Below are positions 23,001 through 36,500 of a DNA stretch of 64,000 bases, one piece after another; the first letter of the stretch is position 1, and each line of letters begins with the position of its first letter. A program made the translations under genes and the position numbers. The DNA is from Vombatus ursinus. Lineage: Eukaryota; Chordata; Mammalia; Diprotodontia; Vombatidae. The stretch covers positions 6,928,274 through 6,992,273 of the forward strand of contig NW_020954687.1 of NCBI RefSeq assembly GCF_900497805.2, read 5' to 3'. The notes under the pieces were generated by a model that ran no database searches, was not told where the DNA came from, and saw only the letters and a program-made list of their open reading frames with translations.

Positions 23001-26000
23001 ACTTCAGGAGAAAAATGTTGGGGAAGGGAATAGATATTGCCAGAGAAGTATTTTGGAAGCAGCATGAGGGAATAAAGAGCATATTAACCTCCTTTCCTAG
23101 CCTTGGGAGTTGGAGAGTATGTGTGACTTCTGTTGGAGGGAGTTGCAAGCAGTATCATATTTTCAAGGTAAATCCAGCTCTCTTGAAAGTGATAAGTTGA
23201 AAAGCTTGAAAATGTAGAGAATTTCTTTAAGAATAGATGATTATAAAGTTAGAGGAGGTTCAAAGAACGCTTTAACCTGACTGGAATAGGCTTGAGGATG
23301 AGGAGTAGAATGACTTTGTTATAAGGTTGGGGATTCAGGAACTAGTAGGGCATGTAGTTTGCTCCAGGGTGGTTAAATTAGAGAATTGGATTTGGAGAAC
23401 CAACAGGATCTAAAGTAGATTGGAATAGAATGTTGCCAGTGGAAGGTGGGGCAAGGTTGCTTAGTAGGTACAAATTAGCCCATGGAAGAACTTTTAGAAT
23501 TCCTTGTCCCCAGGGTCTTCTAAAGGTTGCTTTCAGAGGAGGAATTCTTAACTTGTGATGTGTGAACTACAATAGATAGATAGATAGATAGATAGATAAC
23601 CAAATTCTAATATAATTGGTTTGCTTTGTAATGTTATATATTTTATTTTATGCATTTAAAAACATTATGGAAAGGGGTCCATGTTTCACCAGATTTCCAA
23701 AGGCGTCTTTGACACAAAAAAGCCCGTCTTTGCGGTTGCATGTATAGAAAGAATGAAAAATGAATTTAATTTTCAGTTAAACTTGATGATTAAAACTCTT
23801 GTGGAAAACTGGTTTGTAATATTTACATGTTATATTTTAAAGTTTATCTTTTATTTTGTTTCAAGGAATTCATTGGGAAAACTGTTAGCTAGTTAGCTAA
23901 TCCACAGATTTCCTCTAACCTTAGTGTTTTGAAAGTCAGTGAATACGAATGACTTCTTTAACTTTTAATCCTTTTGCTTTTGTTTGGGTGTGGGGAGGAG
24001 TGAAGAGCTTGAGGAGAGGTGCAACTGTAAATGCTTGAGATTTGCCAAAGGTAAAGATGATTTTTTATGTTAGTGTCTAACTATTATTATATTATTATTG
24101 CATTATAATGAGAGGCCGAATAATGTAAAGCATAATTAAAGAAGGTCTTAAAGCTGGGAAGACCTGGATTCAATTTAATCTCTTGGTGTTGTAGGTAACT
24201 CTCTAAGACTCAAGTTAGAGAAGGTGCTAACTTGTATTGAAAGAGAGTCCTTTGTCATCTGGCAGTTTCCTTGCCAGGAAGTTCCTAGCTAATGAAATCA
24301 CAGGTCTCCCCTTGAATGTATTACTTTTTTATTTATGAAGCAAAATAAATCTCAATAATTATGTGTAGTAAATTTGCTGAATTAATTCTAGTCTCTTTTT
24401 TAATAGGAAAATATGAAAGTCACACCCGTGTTCACACAGGTGAGAAGCCCTTTGAGTGTGATATTTGTCATCAGCGTTATTCAACAAAATCTAACCTAAC
24501 CGTTCACAGAAAGAAGCACAGTAATGAAACAGAATTTCATAAAAAGGAACATAAATGCCCTTATTGTAATAAACTTCATGCAAGTAAGAAGACTCTAGCT
24601 AAACATGTTAAGAGGTAAGTATTCACTTTCTTACTGTAATTTATTATCTACAAAATGGTTATTTTTCTAGGTATGCAAAAAAAGTTGTATGTGGCAGGGA
24701 GGGGCAAGGGGTCAGTCCAGATCTTTGATTTCTCTTGAATAAGGAATTCTTTTTGTACAAACTCCTGCCACTAAGACATATGTCCAACTTCCTGTAAGAG
24801 ACAGCTAGGTGATGCAGTGGATATAGTGCTGGGCCTGTGGTCAGGAAGTTGTTGTCCAGTTGCGTCCAACTCTTCGTGACCCCATTTTGGGGGTTTTCTT
24901 GGCAGAAATTCTGGAGTGTTTACCATTTCCTTCTCTGGCTCATTTTATAGAAGAGGAAACCAAGGCAAACAGGGTTAAGTGATTTGCCCAAGGGTGACAC
25001 AGCTAGTAAGTGTCTGAGGCTAGATTTGAACTCATGAAAGTGAGTCTTCCCTGATTCTAAGTCTAGTACTCTATCCACTGTGCTACCTAGCTACTAGGAG
25101 TCAGGACGACCTGAGTTCTAATGTGGCCTTTGACAGTTAGTAACTGGGTGACCCAGGGCAAGTCACTTAAACTTTACCTCATTTTCCTGAGCTATAAAAT
25201 GGGGGTAGTAAATAGCACCATACCTCCTCGAGTTGTGAAGATGTGAGATAATACTTGTAAAGTGCTTAGCACAGTGCCTGGCACATAGTAGGTGCTTAAT
25301 AAATTCTCTTTCCCTTCCTTAACTCAGTGTTAGTTACCTGGGTACACTCACTGATTAAGTGATTTGCTCATTGTCATACAGCTAGTATAGATCAGAAGCA
25401 AGATTTATGCTCTGGTTTTTCTGGTTTCATGATCAGTGCTCTGTCCTCTACAACATGCTGCATCTTTTTGTATGTATGTGTTTTTGTATAAGTGAAACTT
25501 GAAAGGATAGAGCAGAAAGATTGATTGAATCCTGAGGTTTTTACTTATCTTAAATTCATGTCTTTGATATTGAAATGTAGTTTGTTGACATTGAAACAGA
25601 AATTTTTAACTATGAAATAGTAGTAGTAACTAACATTTATATACAGCTTACTATGTACTATTATTTTGTACTATTATACCCATTTTACAGGTGAGGAAAA
25701 TTGAGGCAAGAAGAAGTGAATGACTTGCCTAGGCTAACCCATTTGATCAACCCCATTTGGGGGTTTTCTTGGTAAAGATACTGGAGTGATCTGTTATTTC
25801 CTTCTTCAGCTCATTTTGTAGATGAGGAAACTGAGGCAATCAGGTTAAAGTGACTCACCCAGAGTCACAGAGCTAGTAAGTGTCTGAGGCCAGTTTTGAA
25901 CTCAGGTCTTTCTGACTCCAGGCCTGGTGCTCTATCCACTGCATCACTAGCTGTTCTGAATAGTTTTACAAAAACTAAATAGTCCCAACTCTCAGTGAGT

Positions 26001-27541
26001 TTATATTCTATTCGTGTTCATAATGGGTTTTTTTTTTTGGTTGTTGTTTGTTTGTTTGTTTATGCTTATCCTGAGAACAGTAAGGTGAAATGACAGTATC
26101 CCATAAAATGATATTTGATCACAGCAGATTTTCTCTTAAGTGGCTAGTTCATTGATCCTACAAAATATTAGTTTTATAACATTTAAGTGTGTTCTCTCTT
26201 AGAACATATCTTACATAAAGTGACTACATTAAAATTTTATTAAATACTAATATGTATACATATATTTTGAGTGATGAATCAGTCCTTAATCCTCTGTGAC
26301 TGTTAAGTATATTCCTATGCAAATTTTGATAAAGGGTATAACCTATCCAGAATATTCTTGTTTTTGCTTTGTAGATTTCATCCTGAGAATGCACAAGAAT
26401 TTATTTCCATCAAGAAGACTAAGAGTGAAAGTTGGAAATGTGATGTAAGCAGCTTATTTTTTCTTTCTTTAAAAAATAAAACAACTATGGTATATACTTC
26501 CCTTTGGGAGCAGTAAGATAAATCCATCTTTTAAACAGAAATATTCTTCCAGGAGCATGGTTTGGTTTTGAATCTTAGAACACTACCACCTCTGAGGAAT
26601 CGAGAGTTGCAGATGACACAGTGGAGAATGGAGGGATACATTTTTTCAATGATCATCTACATGCGAGAAACTGTAGGGATATCATTGAGATACTGTATAA
26701 TCAGAAAAGTTGGTGGCTGGGGATAGACAGCCTGAGTGCTCCATTGTTATACAAAATAGGAAGAGACTCAGATCCTTTATGGAACACTTTGGAAGGACAT
26801 GGACAAGAATTACACAGGATGAAATGGCATGGATAGATTTTGATTTTCATTAATGAAAGAAGCACTCACATTAAAGAGACATAGACCTATCAAAGTACTG
26901 AAAAGCTAGGTAGCAAAGCTGAAACTATGTGTGATTCTGTGATTCATTGATGCTTTATCAAAATAATAAGCATAAATTATTCAATCACTAACTATATTCA
27001 AAAGAAATGATATTTATCAGTTGGTTTGTAGACATTAAGTGCCAGCATTATGTTAAGCAATGGGGATACAAAGAAAGGCAAAAGACAGTCTCTGCCCTCA
27101 AGGAACGCATAGTCTAACATACAAATAACTATGTTCAGATGAGCTTTATAGAGGAGAAATTGGAAATAATCAACAGAGGGAAGGTACTAGAATTAAGGGG
27201 GATTGGGAAAGATTGGGTAGGATATTTGCTTGAACTTGAAAAAAAGCCAGAGAAGGCAGGAGCTGGAGATTAGGAGGGAGAGCATCACAGGTATGGGGGA
27301 CAGCCAGTGAAAATGCACAAGTAGGAAGGTGATTTTTTTGTTCAAGGAACAGCAAGTAAGTCAGTGTCACTGGATCATGGAGTATAGGGGTGGAAGGGGA
27401 AAGAAAACTATAAAGTTTAGAGGAGGCGGGGCAAGTTGTGAAATATTTGGAATGTCAAACAGGATTTTATTTTTTATCCTGAAGGTGATTGAGAACTCCT
27501 GGAATTTTTTGAATGGTATTTTTTTTGGGCAGGGGGTGGAC

Positions 27542-27580
<39 letters not shown>

Positions 27581-30500
27581 CTTAAGCATTAGAAACATCC
27601 TTTTGACATCTAAGTGGAGGATGGACTGCTGTAGTGGGAGTCTTGTGGGGAGATGAAGCAACAAGATATTGGAGTAGTCCAGGCATGGGGGTGATGAGAA
27701 CTTGGCTGCATCATGATGGTGGCAGTTTCAGAAGAAACAAGAGGGTGATATGACCAGGTTACCTATTACAATTTATATTTTCTTTTCAGTTACTACAGTA
27801 GGTAGTCATGAAGCATTTAAGAAGTACAAACATCCAGGAGCCAGATGTATTTAATGATGGATAATGGAAACAGCATTTCACTGGTCTCGGCTCCATCACT
27901 TGACCTCTTTAGGACTTGGATTCCTCATATATAAAACAATAATTATAGCTGAAATTTACATACTGCCTTAAGTTTTGCAAAGTGCTTTGCATATGTTAAC
28001 TCATTATATACTCAGAATAATCCTGTGAAATATTTGCTATTATTATCCTCATTTTATGGATAAGGAAAAAGGTTCATAATTTTATTAGCTTCAGTTTAAC
28101 CATTAAATGAGTTGTCCAACACTAGTAAAATTATGAGGCAGAATATGAGAGGTTTTCCTTATTCCAAGACCAACAGTCCTACAGAATCACAGAATCCTCA
28201 GTATTAATAACAGTAATTATAATGTAATGATAATATTAGTAAAGTGCTTTGTAAAGCTTTCACGTGCTACACAAATGTTAGCTATAGTGTAGCAGTTTTA
28301 AGCTTTATAAAGCACTTACATGTTTTCTCATTTGATCTTTATAATACTGTGAAGTAGGTATTATTATCCTCATTTTATAGGTGGGGAAACAGAGAGGGAG
28401 GTTAACTGTTTTGCCCTGGGTCACGAAGCTAGTGTCTGAAACAGGATTGTAGGTTTTCATGATTTCAGGCCTAGTACTTTATGCCACCTAGCTGCCACAA
28501 ACAAGACACCTAAGTAACGGTCATCCAGCTTTTGCTTAAAAGTAACAAACTCCAATTCTGTCCTAAAATAGATGATTACACTTTTGATTCGCTGTTATTG
28601 TTGGGACGTTTTTTCTTAGATCCATCCTAAATCTGCCTCTTTAGTTCTTATTCGGGTTGTTCTTCATTGTGTCCTTTGTGGCCATGTTGAATAAATCTGA
28701 TCTCTCATCCACGTAACTGTCCTTCAAGCTTCTTGGAGGCGGCTATTATGCTATTCCTAGTTGTCTTCCTACTAACCATTCCCTGTTCCTTTATCAGTTC
28801 TCACATGGCATGAACTTGAAATCATTTACCATCCTGGTTGCTCTCTGTCATACTGTCATCATTATCTATCCTACAGTGGCACAATTGAGTACAGTACTGC
28901 AGATGGGGCCCAGTCATGGCAGAGTACAGCCCAAATATTACCTCCTTATTGGACGCTATGTCTCTTTTAATGCAGCCTAAGAGAGCCTTTTTGACTGTCA
29001 TATCCTGCTGCTTACTCAAAATGAACTTGTAGTTTGCTAACTTTTTTAGATGAACATGTTGTAGAACCCATGATTCCTCTTATATTCCTCTTATATTATC
29101 TCTAATTTATCCTGTATGTAGCTTGTTTGTACATAGTTGTTTACATGTTGTCTCTTCCTTTAGACTTGCCTTTCTTTGTATTACCACTGCTTAGCCCAGT
29201 GCCTGGCATATAGTAGGTGCTTAATATTAAAGTGCTTATTGACTGACTGATGTTTTAGTTTGACAGGCTCATTTGAATTCTAACTCTGGCATCCATTGTG
29301 TTGGTTATGGATGCAAGGGTTAGGATTCATAAAGGGCTTGTCAGACTAGAACATTTGTCTCACTCTTCCACAATGTCTTTCTCACCTGTCTCATCTTTTT
29401 TGTCCTGGTTCAGGCTCAAATTAGCTTTCCTCTGATATATTAAATTAGTCCCATGCATTGCTGATTTATTAATCTCCTGAAAGCATAACTCCCTTGCTTA
29501 AAAATCTTCAGTAACTTCCCACTGTCTCCTGAATAAAGTCCAAATTCCCTGGCCTGGCATTTAAAGCTTAATATAGCTTTAATATACTTTTTTACCCATA
29601 TATCATCCTGTTTTCTCTGATATTCTCTTAAGTACTATCCTAATTGAGCTACTCATCCTACTATAAGTAAATCTTAGGATTTTTTTCCTTCTCTATGCCT
29701 TTCTTCATGCCATTCTTTATTTGTGATTTTTTTTATTCTCATGCTTTTCCCCATGTCTGGAATTCCACGCATCTATATCTGCTTGTGAAAATCCTATTTG
29801 TCTTTCTAGGTTTAATTGAAATGCCACTTCCACAAATCTTATTCTTTCTATTCAATGTAATCTCTTTTCTCCTTTGAAATGTCGTGTTAGCTTATTTGTA
29901 CCTTTTTGGTGTGCAATTATCCTAACTGTGTATGTGGTATGTGTATATACTCATATGTATAATATGTAATACTTTGTATTCTATTTTTTCATATGTGTAT
30001 ATATATGTGATACTTTGTATTATAGTTATTTGTGCACGTCTTGTTTCTCAGTTGTTCCTTGAAGCCAAAACTTTATTTTATTTATGTTTTTATCTCTTAA
30101 TACCTATCACTGTGTCCTGCACATCAGGAGAAGACCTGAATTCAAATCCAAGCTCAGATTACTAGATGTGTAACTGTGGGCAACTACTTAACCGACATTT
30201 GCTTCAGTTTCCTCAGCCTAAAATGGGGAAAATAACAGGACTTACCTTGAAGTGTTATTTTGAATATTAAATAATAATTGTAAAGTACTTAGCACAATGG
30301 CCTGGTACATAATAAATGCTGTATAAATGCTTATTCCTTTCCCCCTTCCCTAAAGACGTTAATTTTCCTTTCATATTTCTGTTGAAAGTCTCCAGGAATA
30401 ACTACATAAAAATCGAGAAGATTCAGTTCAGCACGAATTTATTGAACACTTTCTGTGGCCTGGCACTGTTCCTTTAAGTACTGGACAATACCCTGGAATG

Positions 30501-33500
30501 TAGTTCTTTTCAGTTTCAGCTTCACAGTAAAACTAAAATAGAATTTCTCATGTTTTCCTCCATCAGTTACATAATATTCATTTTGTACTTGATCCCTTAT
30601 AGTGGTTTAAAAATTTTTATCATTTTAATGGAAGGCAACATGATATAGCTGGTCTCAAATGTCTTCAAGCCCCATTTTCTTTTTACTCTTCCCCCCCTTT
30701 TTTTTTTTGTTAGACAGTGAGGTTAAGTGACTTGCCCATGGTCACACAGCTAGTGTTACATGTTTGAGTGGATTTGAACTCAGGTCCTCCTGAATCCAAG
30801 GCTGATGCTCTGTCCACTGTGCCACCTAGCTGCCTCCATCCCCCATATTGTGACACATATTGGCTGTTTGACCTTATGCAAAACATAACTTCTATAAGTT
30901 GTTGACAAGCTGTCAGCCTGATTTAGTAGAAGCAATTTTCTCACTATGGAGTTGTCTATTGCAATGTAAGCCCAGATCCAATCTCTGACCTACTTTATAA
31001 AAGTTTCTCTTTTGTGCTATATTTTTGTCTTTGAAAATCTTCCATGGAAACTTAGACTCAAAAAAAGTATCGTGTTTATATCATGACTTGTTTTCTTTAT
31101 GAGTTAATTTTGATTTTGGGCTATTTTATTTGAAAATATATTTTTAGATTTGCAAGAAGTCGTTTACTCGAAGACCACACTTGGAGGAGCATATGATTCT
31201 TCATTCTCAAGACAAACCTTTTAAGTGCACCTATTGTGAAGAGCATTTCAAATCACGATTTGCACGGCTAAAACACCAAGAAAAGTTCCATCTGGGTATG
31301 TAAATCACTATTAGTAACCAGTGATGTTAGCAGAAGCTAACATCTGATCTATTGCTCCCTGATACTAGAATAATATACTTTATTTTTTTTTAATTTAGTA
31401 TTTTTTTTCCCCAACTACATGTAGAAACAATTTTGACATTCTTTTTCTTTTTTTTCCCAGATTTTGAGTTCCAAATTCCCTCCCTCTACTGCCCCCCACC
31501 CCCCCAGTTGAGAAGGCAAGCATTTTGACACAGGTTATACATGTGCAGTCAGGCAAAACACGTTTCCGTGTAAGTCATGCTGTGAAAGAAAACATAGACA
31601 ATAAAAAAGAAAAATAAAGAAAGTAAAGAAGTATGCTTTGATTTGCGTTTAGACTCCATCAATTCTTTCTGTGGAGAGGTATAGCATTTTTCATCATAAG
31701 TCTTTCAGAATTGTCTTGGATCATTGTATTGCTGAAAATAGCAAAGTTATTCATAGTTGATCATCATATAGTGTTACTGTTTCTGTGTAGAATGTTCTCT
31801 TGGTTCTTTTTATTTCATTTTGCATCAGTTCATGTAAGTCTTACTTGGTTTTTCTGAGCACGTCCTGCTCATTGTTTCTTAGAGTACAATGGTATTCTAT
31901 CACAATCATATACAACATGTTCAGCCATTCCCCAGTTGATGAACATACCCTCAATTTCCAATTTTTTGCCACCACTAAATAACCTACTATAAATATTTTT
32001 GTATATATAGTTCCTTTTTCTTTTTGTTTTTTTACCTCTTTGGGATACAGACTTAATAGTGGTATTGCTTGGTCAGAGGGTATGTATAGTTTTGTATTAT
32101 GCCCAAAGAGCATAGTTGATGCTACCTGATTCTTTGTAAGTCTTGTAGATGCTCTTTAGTAGACTGTCCAAGGAAAATCCATTTAACTTACTAGAACCTT
32201 TTTTATAGGTCTATTTACATTTTATAGGTACTGGGCAAGCCTCTGGCTGTTCATCTGCTCTCTCTTGCTGTCAATAAATGATTGGAAATTTGTTTGGCAT
32301 TTTTTCAGATTAACTTTGTAAATGAGTCAGAAATCTAAATGACAGTTTTGTTATTTTATATGCTAAGGTTAATTGAAGCTAGTACTTATTAGTTTATTGG
32401 GAGTTGAGTGTCCCCAGTTTAGTAAGTTTGGTAATTTAGTATTTCAGGGATCATTTCCCCATCATTCTGTACTAGTTTAGCAAATTGGAGCCCCTCTAAG
32501 CCTTTGCATTCTGTTGGACTTTTGTCCATGTCTGTAAAAATCCTTCAGAGATTTTATCCTTGGGCAGAAGGCCTTTCTCATAAATATCAATGTTAGCTCT
32601 TAGATTGTCCATCTTCTTTACTTAACATAACTAGGCACCTTTTCTGATTATATTTGTTTATTCTTTTTTTTTATACTTGTTTATTCTTGAAGGATTTAAT
32701 GCCATCTTTCACACGTAGATCATTATTGGTAATTTCCTGCAGTCTTTTTGCATGTTTTCCACACATCTTTCAGTTTCTCTTTGGGGTCATTTGTGATTCT
32801 TCTGGGATGTTGGTGATAAAGTGATAGGTTTGTATGTATCCAGCACTTTTGGGGTTCTTGGCAGGTAGTATACATTCCCAAATAAAATCCAAACTGGTCG
32901 TCTTGTTCAATTCTGATCTAGGTCATTGTCTACCTGCAGAACCTCTCTAAGATATATATACACTAATGAAGTAACTGTTGTCTGCCATCTGATTGTATGT
33001 TATCTTTCTAATATATATTCTTAATTGTGATGATTCAAAAGGTCTGAGAAACATAGTTTCTGGGTAATTTAATCATTTTATAAATAAGGCCAGCAGGTTA
33101 TTAATAATAGGATGATCATTTGGCCATCTCTGTTAGACCAAAGACCCCTACTGGTGGTGGTGTTGCAGTTTATATGTCCTTCGAAGAGGAGGTGTTCATG
33201 AGGAATGGCAATCAACTCAGATTAGTTAACACAGAGACAGGTGTGGGCTACATTAAAATGATGGTCTTGGAGTACATGCTTAGAATATTCAAATCTTGGT
33301 CAAAAAGACATCAATTTCCATATCACCTGTCTTGATAATAGGAAGAATCAGCCTTTCCCCAGGCCTGTCAGAGCAAACACAATGAATGAGCAGGAGTATA
33401 CCATTAGCCCATACTTAGAATTTCCATTACTGTCTGATTAGGTCTTGGCTTGGGTAAATCTCTAACAGAGATTTCCCACACTGGTTGGTTTCTGGATGAG

Positions 33501-36500
33501 AAACTAGAAAAGGGATAAAAAAAAATGGTCCTAATGTAATGACTAGTAATTAGAAATATTCATTTCTCACATTATTCATTGTTTTTCTACTTTGTGGGTA
33601 GTTTGGAGGTGATATTTGATATTTTGCTGTGTAGTTTTAGTAGAAAGATGACAAGTTGTCAAAAACAGTAGGCTGGATTGTTGTAGTAAAGTGTTTGTCT
33701 CTCAAAACCCTTCATAATCTTCTATCCTCTTTCTATCTTTCCAGTCTTTACATCCCCTCCAAGTATTCTGCAATGCAGTGTTGCTGGCCTTTTTACATTC
33801 CTCAAGACGCTGCATGACCCTCACTAAAGCCCTACCTTCTTCAAAAAGTCTTTCTCATTCCTTATTCTTAGTGCTTCTTCTCTGAGATAATCTTTAATTT
33901 ATCCTGTATGTATCATGTTTATAATTGTTTACATGTTTTCTCTTGTATTAGACCAGGAGCTCTTTGAGAGCAGGGAATAAGCTGTTTTTGTTTTGTTTTG
34001 CCTTTCACTTTTCTTTGTATCCCCAGTGCTTATTAGCACAGTGCCTAGCACACAGTAGGCCTTAATAAATGCTAGTTGGGGGCAGAGCCAAGATGGAGTA
34101 AAAGCAGTGACTTGCTTGAGCTCTCCCCCAAACCCCTCCAAATACCTATAAAAAATAGCTCTAAACAAATTCTAAAGCAGCAGAACCCACAAAAAGACAG
34201 AGCAAAACAAATTTTCAGCCCAAGATAGCCTGGATGGTTGATCAGAAAGGTATATCGCGTTGGGCTGGGAGAGGAACGCAGTTCGGCATGGGCACGCAGC
34301 CCGCAGCAAGCCTTGAGCAGACCTCAGAAGACTAAATCGTGGGTAGCTGTGGCGATTTCCAGATTTCTCAACCCGTGAACGCCAAAGACAACTTAGAAGG
34401 TCAGTGGGAAAAGTCTGTGTCTGCGGTGAGACACAGAAGCCGGTGGTCTCAGCTTCAGTCCTGGAGCTCGGCCAGGGCAGCGGCTGCCTCCTAAGCTTTC
34501 GGCCCACAGACTGAGGGGGAATTGAGTGGCTGATCAGAGGGGGATTGCAGGGATCTCTCTGATGGTGCAGGATTCTCTTGCTTTGCCCATGCTTGGATCT
34601 GGGTCACAGATCTGGGTGGTGGTCCTGGGGTGAGGAGGAGCGCTGGCATGGTGGAGCTTGTAATGGCTGTGGAGAGGAAACCCTCCTCACAGTTCCAAGA
34701 CAGAAAAGAGTGCTCATAGACCAGAGCACAGACCAGGAAAGGAGTAAACACCTCGCTCTACATCATAGAACCTTGGAAGAACTGAAAATTTATAGGTCCC
34801 TAGAAGTATCTCTGAAAACAGCTACACAAAACCCCTGAAGCTTGGGACAGTACATTCTCCACACTGGAAACACTCCTACCTTAAAGTGTTTATAACTCAA
34901 GTAATTGGCCAGGATCATGAGCAAGCAGCGCAAAAAGAGTCAGACTATATTATCTTATTTGATGACAAAGAAGTTCAAAACATACAACCAAAAGAAGACA
35001 ACAAAGCCAAAACTCCTACATCGAAAGCCTCCAAGAAAAATATGAATTGGTCCCAGGCCATGGAAGAGCTCAAAAAGGATTTTGAGAAGCAAGTAAGAGA
35101 AGTAGAGGAAAAACTGAGAGTGATGCTAAAGGAGACCCCAAAAAATACTGAAGAAAATAACACCTTATAAAATAGCCTAACCCAAATGGCAAAAGAGGTC
35201 CAAAAAAGCCAATGAAGAGAAGAATGCCCTTAAAAGCAAAATTGGTCAAGTGGAAAAGGAAGTCCAAAAGCTTGCTGAAGAAAATACTTCCTTAAAAATT
35301 AGAATGAAGAAATTGGAAGATAGGGGCAATTTGAGAAATCAAGGCACTGTAACACTATTCCAAAGGAATGAAAAAAATAGAAGAGAATGTGAAATATCTC
35401 ATTGGAAAAACAACTGACCTGGAAAATAGATCCAGGAGAGAGAATTTAAAAATTATTGGACTATCTGAAAGCCATGATCAAAAAAAGAGCCTGGACATCA
35501 TCTTTCAAGAAATTATCAAGGAAAACTGCCCTGATATTTTAGAACCAGAGGGCAAAATGAAATTGAAAGAATCCACCGATCACCTCCTGAAAGAGATCCC
35601 CAAAGGAAAACTCCTAGGAATATTGTAGCCAAATTCCAGAATTCCCAGGTCAAGAAGAAGATATTGCAAGCAGCCAGAAGGAAACTATTCAAGTATTGTG
35701 GAAACACAATCAGGTTAACACAAGATTTAACAGCCTCTACATTAAGGGTCCGGAGGGCATGGAGTATCATATTCCGGAGGGCAAAGGAGTTAGGACTACA
35801 ACCTAGAATTACCTACCCAGCAAAACTGAGTGTAATCCTGCAGGGTAAAAAATGGTCATTCAGTAAAATAGGGGACTTTCAAGCATAGCTGTGGAAAAGA
35901 CCAGAGCTGAATAGAAAATTTGACCTTCAAATGCAAGATTCAAGTGAAACATGGAAGAGGTAAACAGGAAAGAGAAATCATAAGAGACTTATTAAGGTTG
36001 AACTGTTTACATTCCTGCAGGGAAAGATGATATTTGTAACTCATGAGTCCTTTGTCAGTACTAGGATAGTGGAAGGGAAAAAATTATATGTTTGTATAGA
36101 TAGATAGAGAGCACAGGGTAAGTTGAAGATGAAGGAGTGCTATCTGGAAAATAAAAATAAGGGACGGGAGAAGATTATACTGGGAGAAGGAGAAAGGGAG
36201 AAGAGAATGAGGTAAACTATCTCACGTGAAACAGATAAGAAAAGTCTTTTTACAGTGGAGGGGAAGTGGGGGAAGGTGAGAGGAAATGAATGAATCTTAT
36301 TCTCATAGGATTTGGCTTAAGGAGGGAATAACATACACAATGGGGTGTGGAAATCTATCTTATCCTACAGGAAAATAAGGGGGGATGGGGACAAGAGAGC
36401 AGGGACATGACAGAGGGGAGGGCAGATTGAGGGAGGGGTTAATCAAAAGCAAACACTTCTGAGGAGGGACAGGGTCAAAAGAGAAAATAGAATAAATGGG

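Larger units (their letters stand above)
9962..24406 (+). other. ZBTB41: ZBTB41 intron 2 (14.4 kb)
   Basis: Almost wholly old repeats, listed separately. No function or family is recognised in about 10860-12880, 13020-14030, 15115-15900 and 20930-23530. The purine-rich blocks at 14530-14920 and 15240-15900 may be very diverged antisense L2. Confidence 0.9.
24615..26374 (+). other. ZBTB41: ZBTB41 intron 3
   Basis: A 1.76-kb intron filled by SINEs at 24787-25305 and 25637-25955. About 25960-26374 shows only a T/GTTT run near 26030 and otherwise nothing recognised. Confidence 0.9.
26445..31147 (+). other. ZBTB41: ZBTB41 intron 4
   Basis: A 4.7-kb intron, nearly all L2, L3-like, MIR and WSINE remnants. 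Nothing is recognised in 26445-27000 or 30840-31147. Confidence 0.9.

Noticed and set aside
34172-35888. Cluster of open frames of 60-111 codons on both strands
   Set aside because: These are the 5' region and ORF1 remnants of the HAL1 element and their shadows, not host genes.
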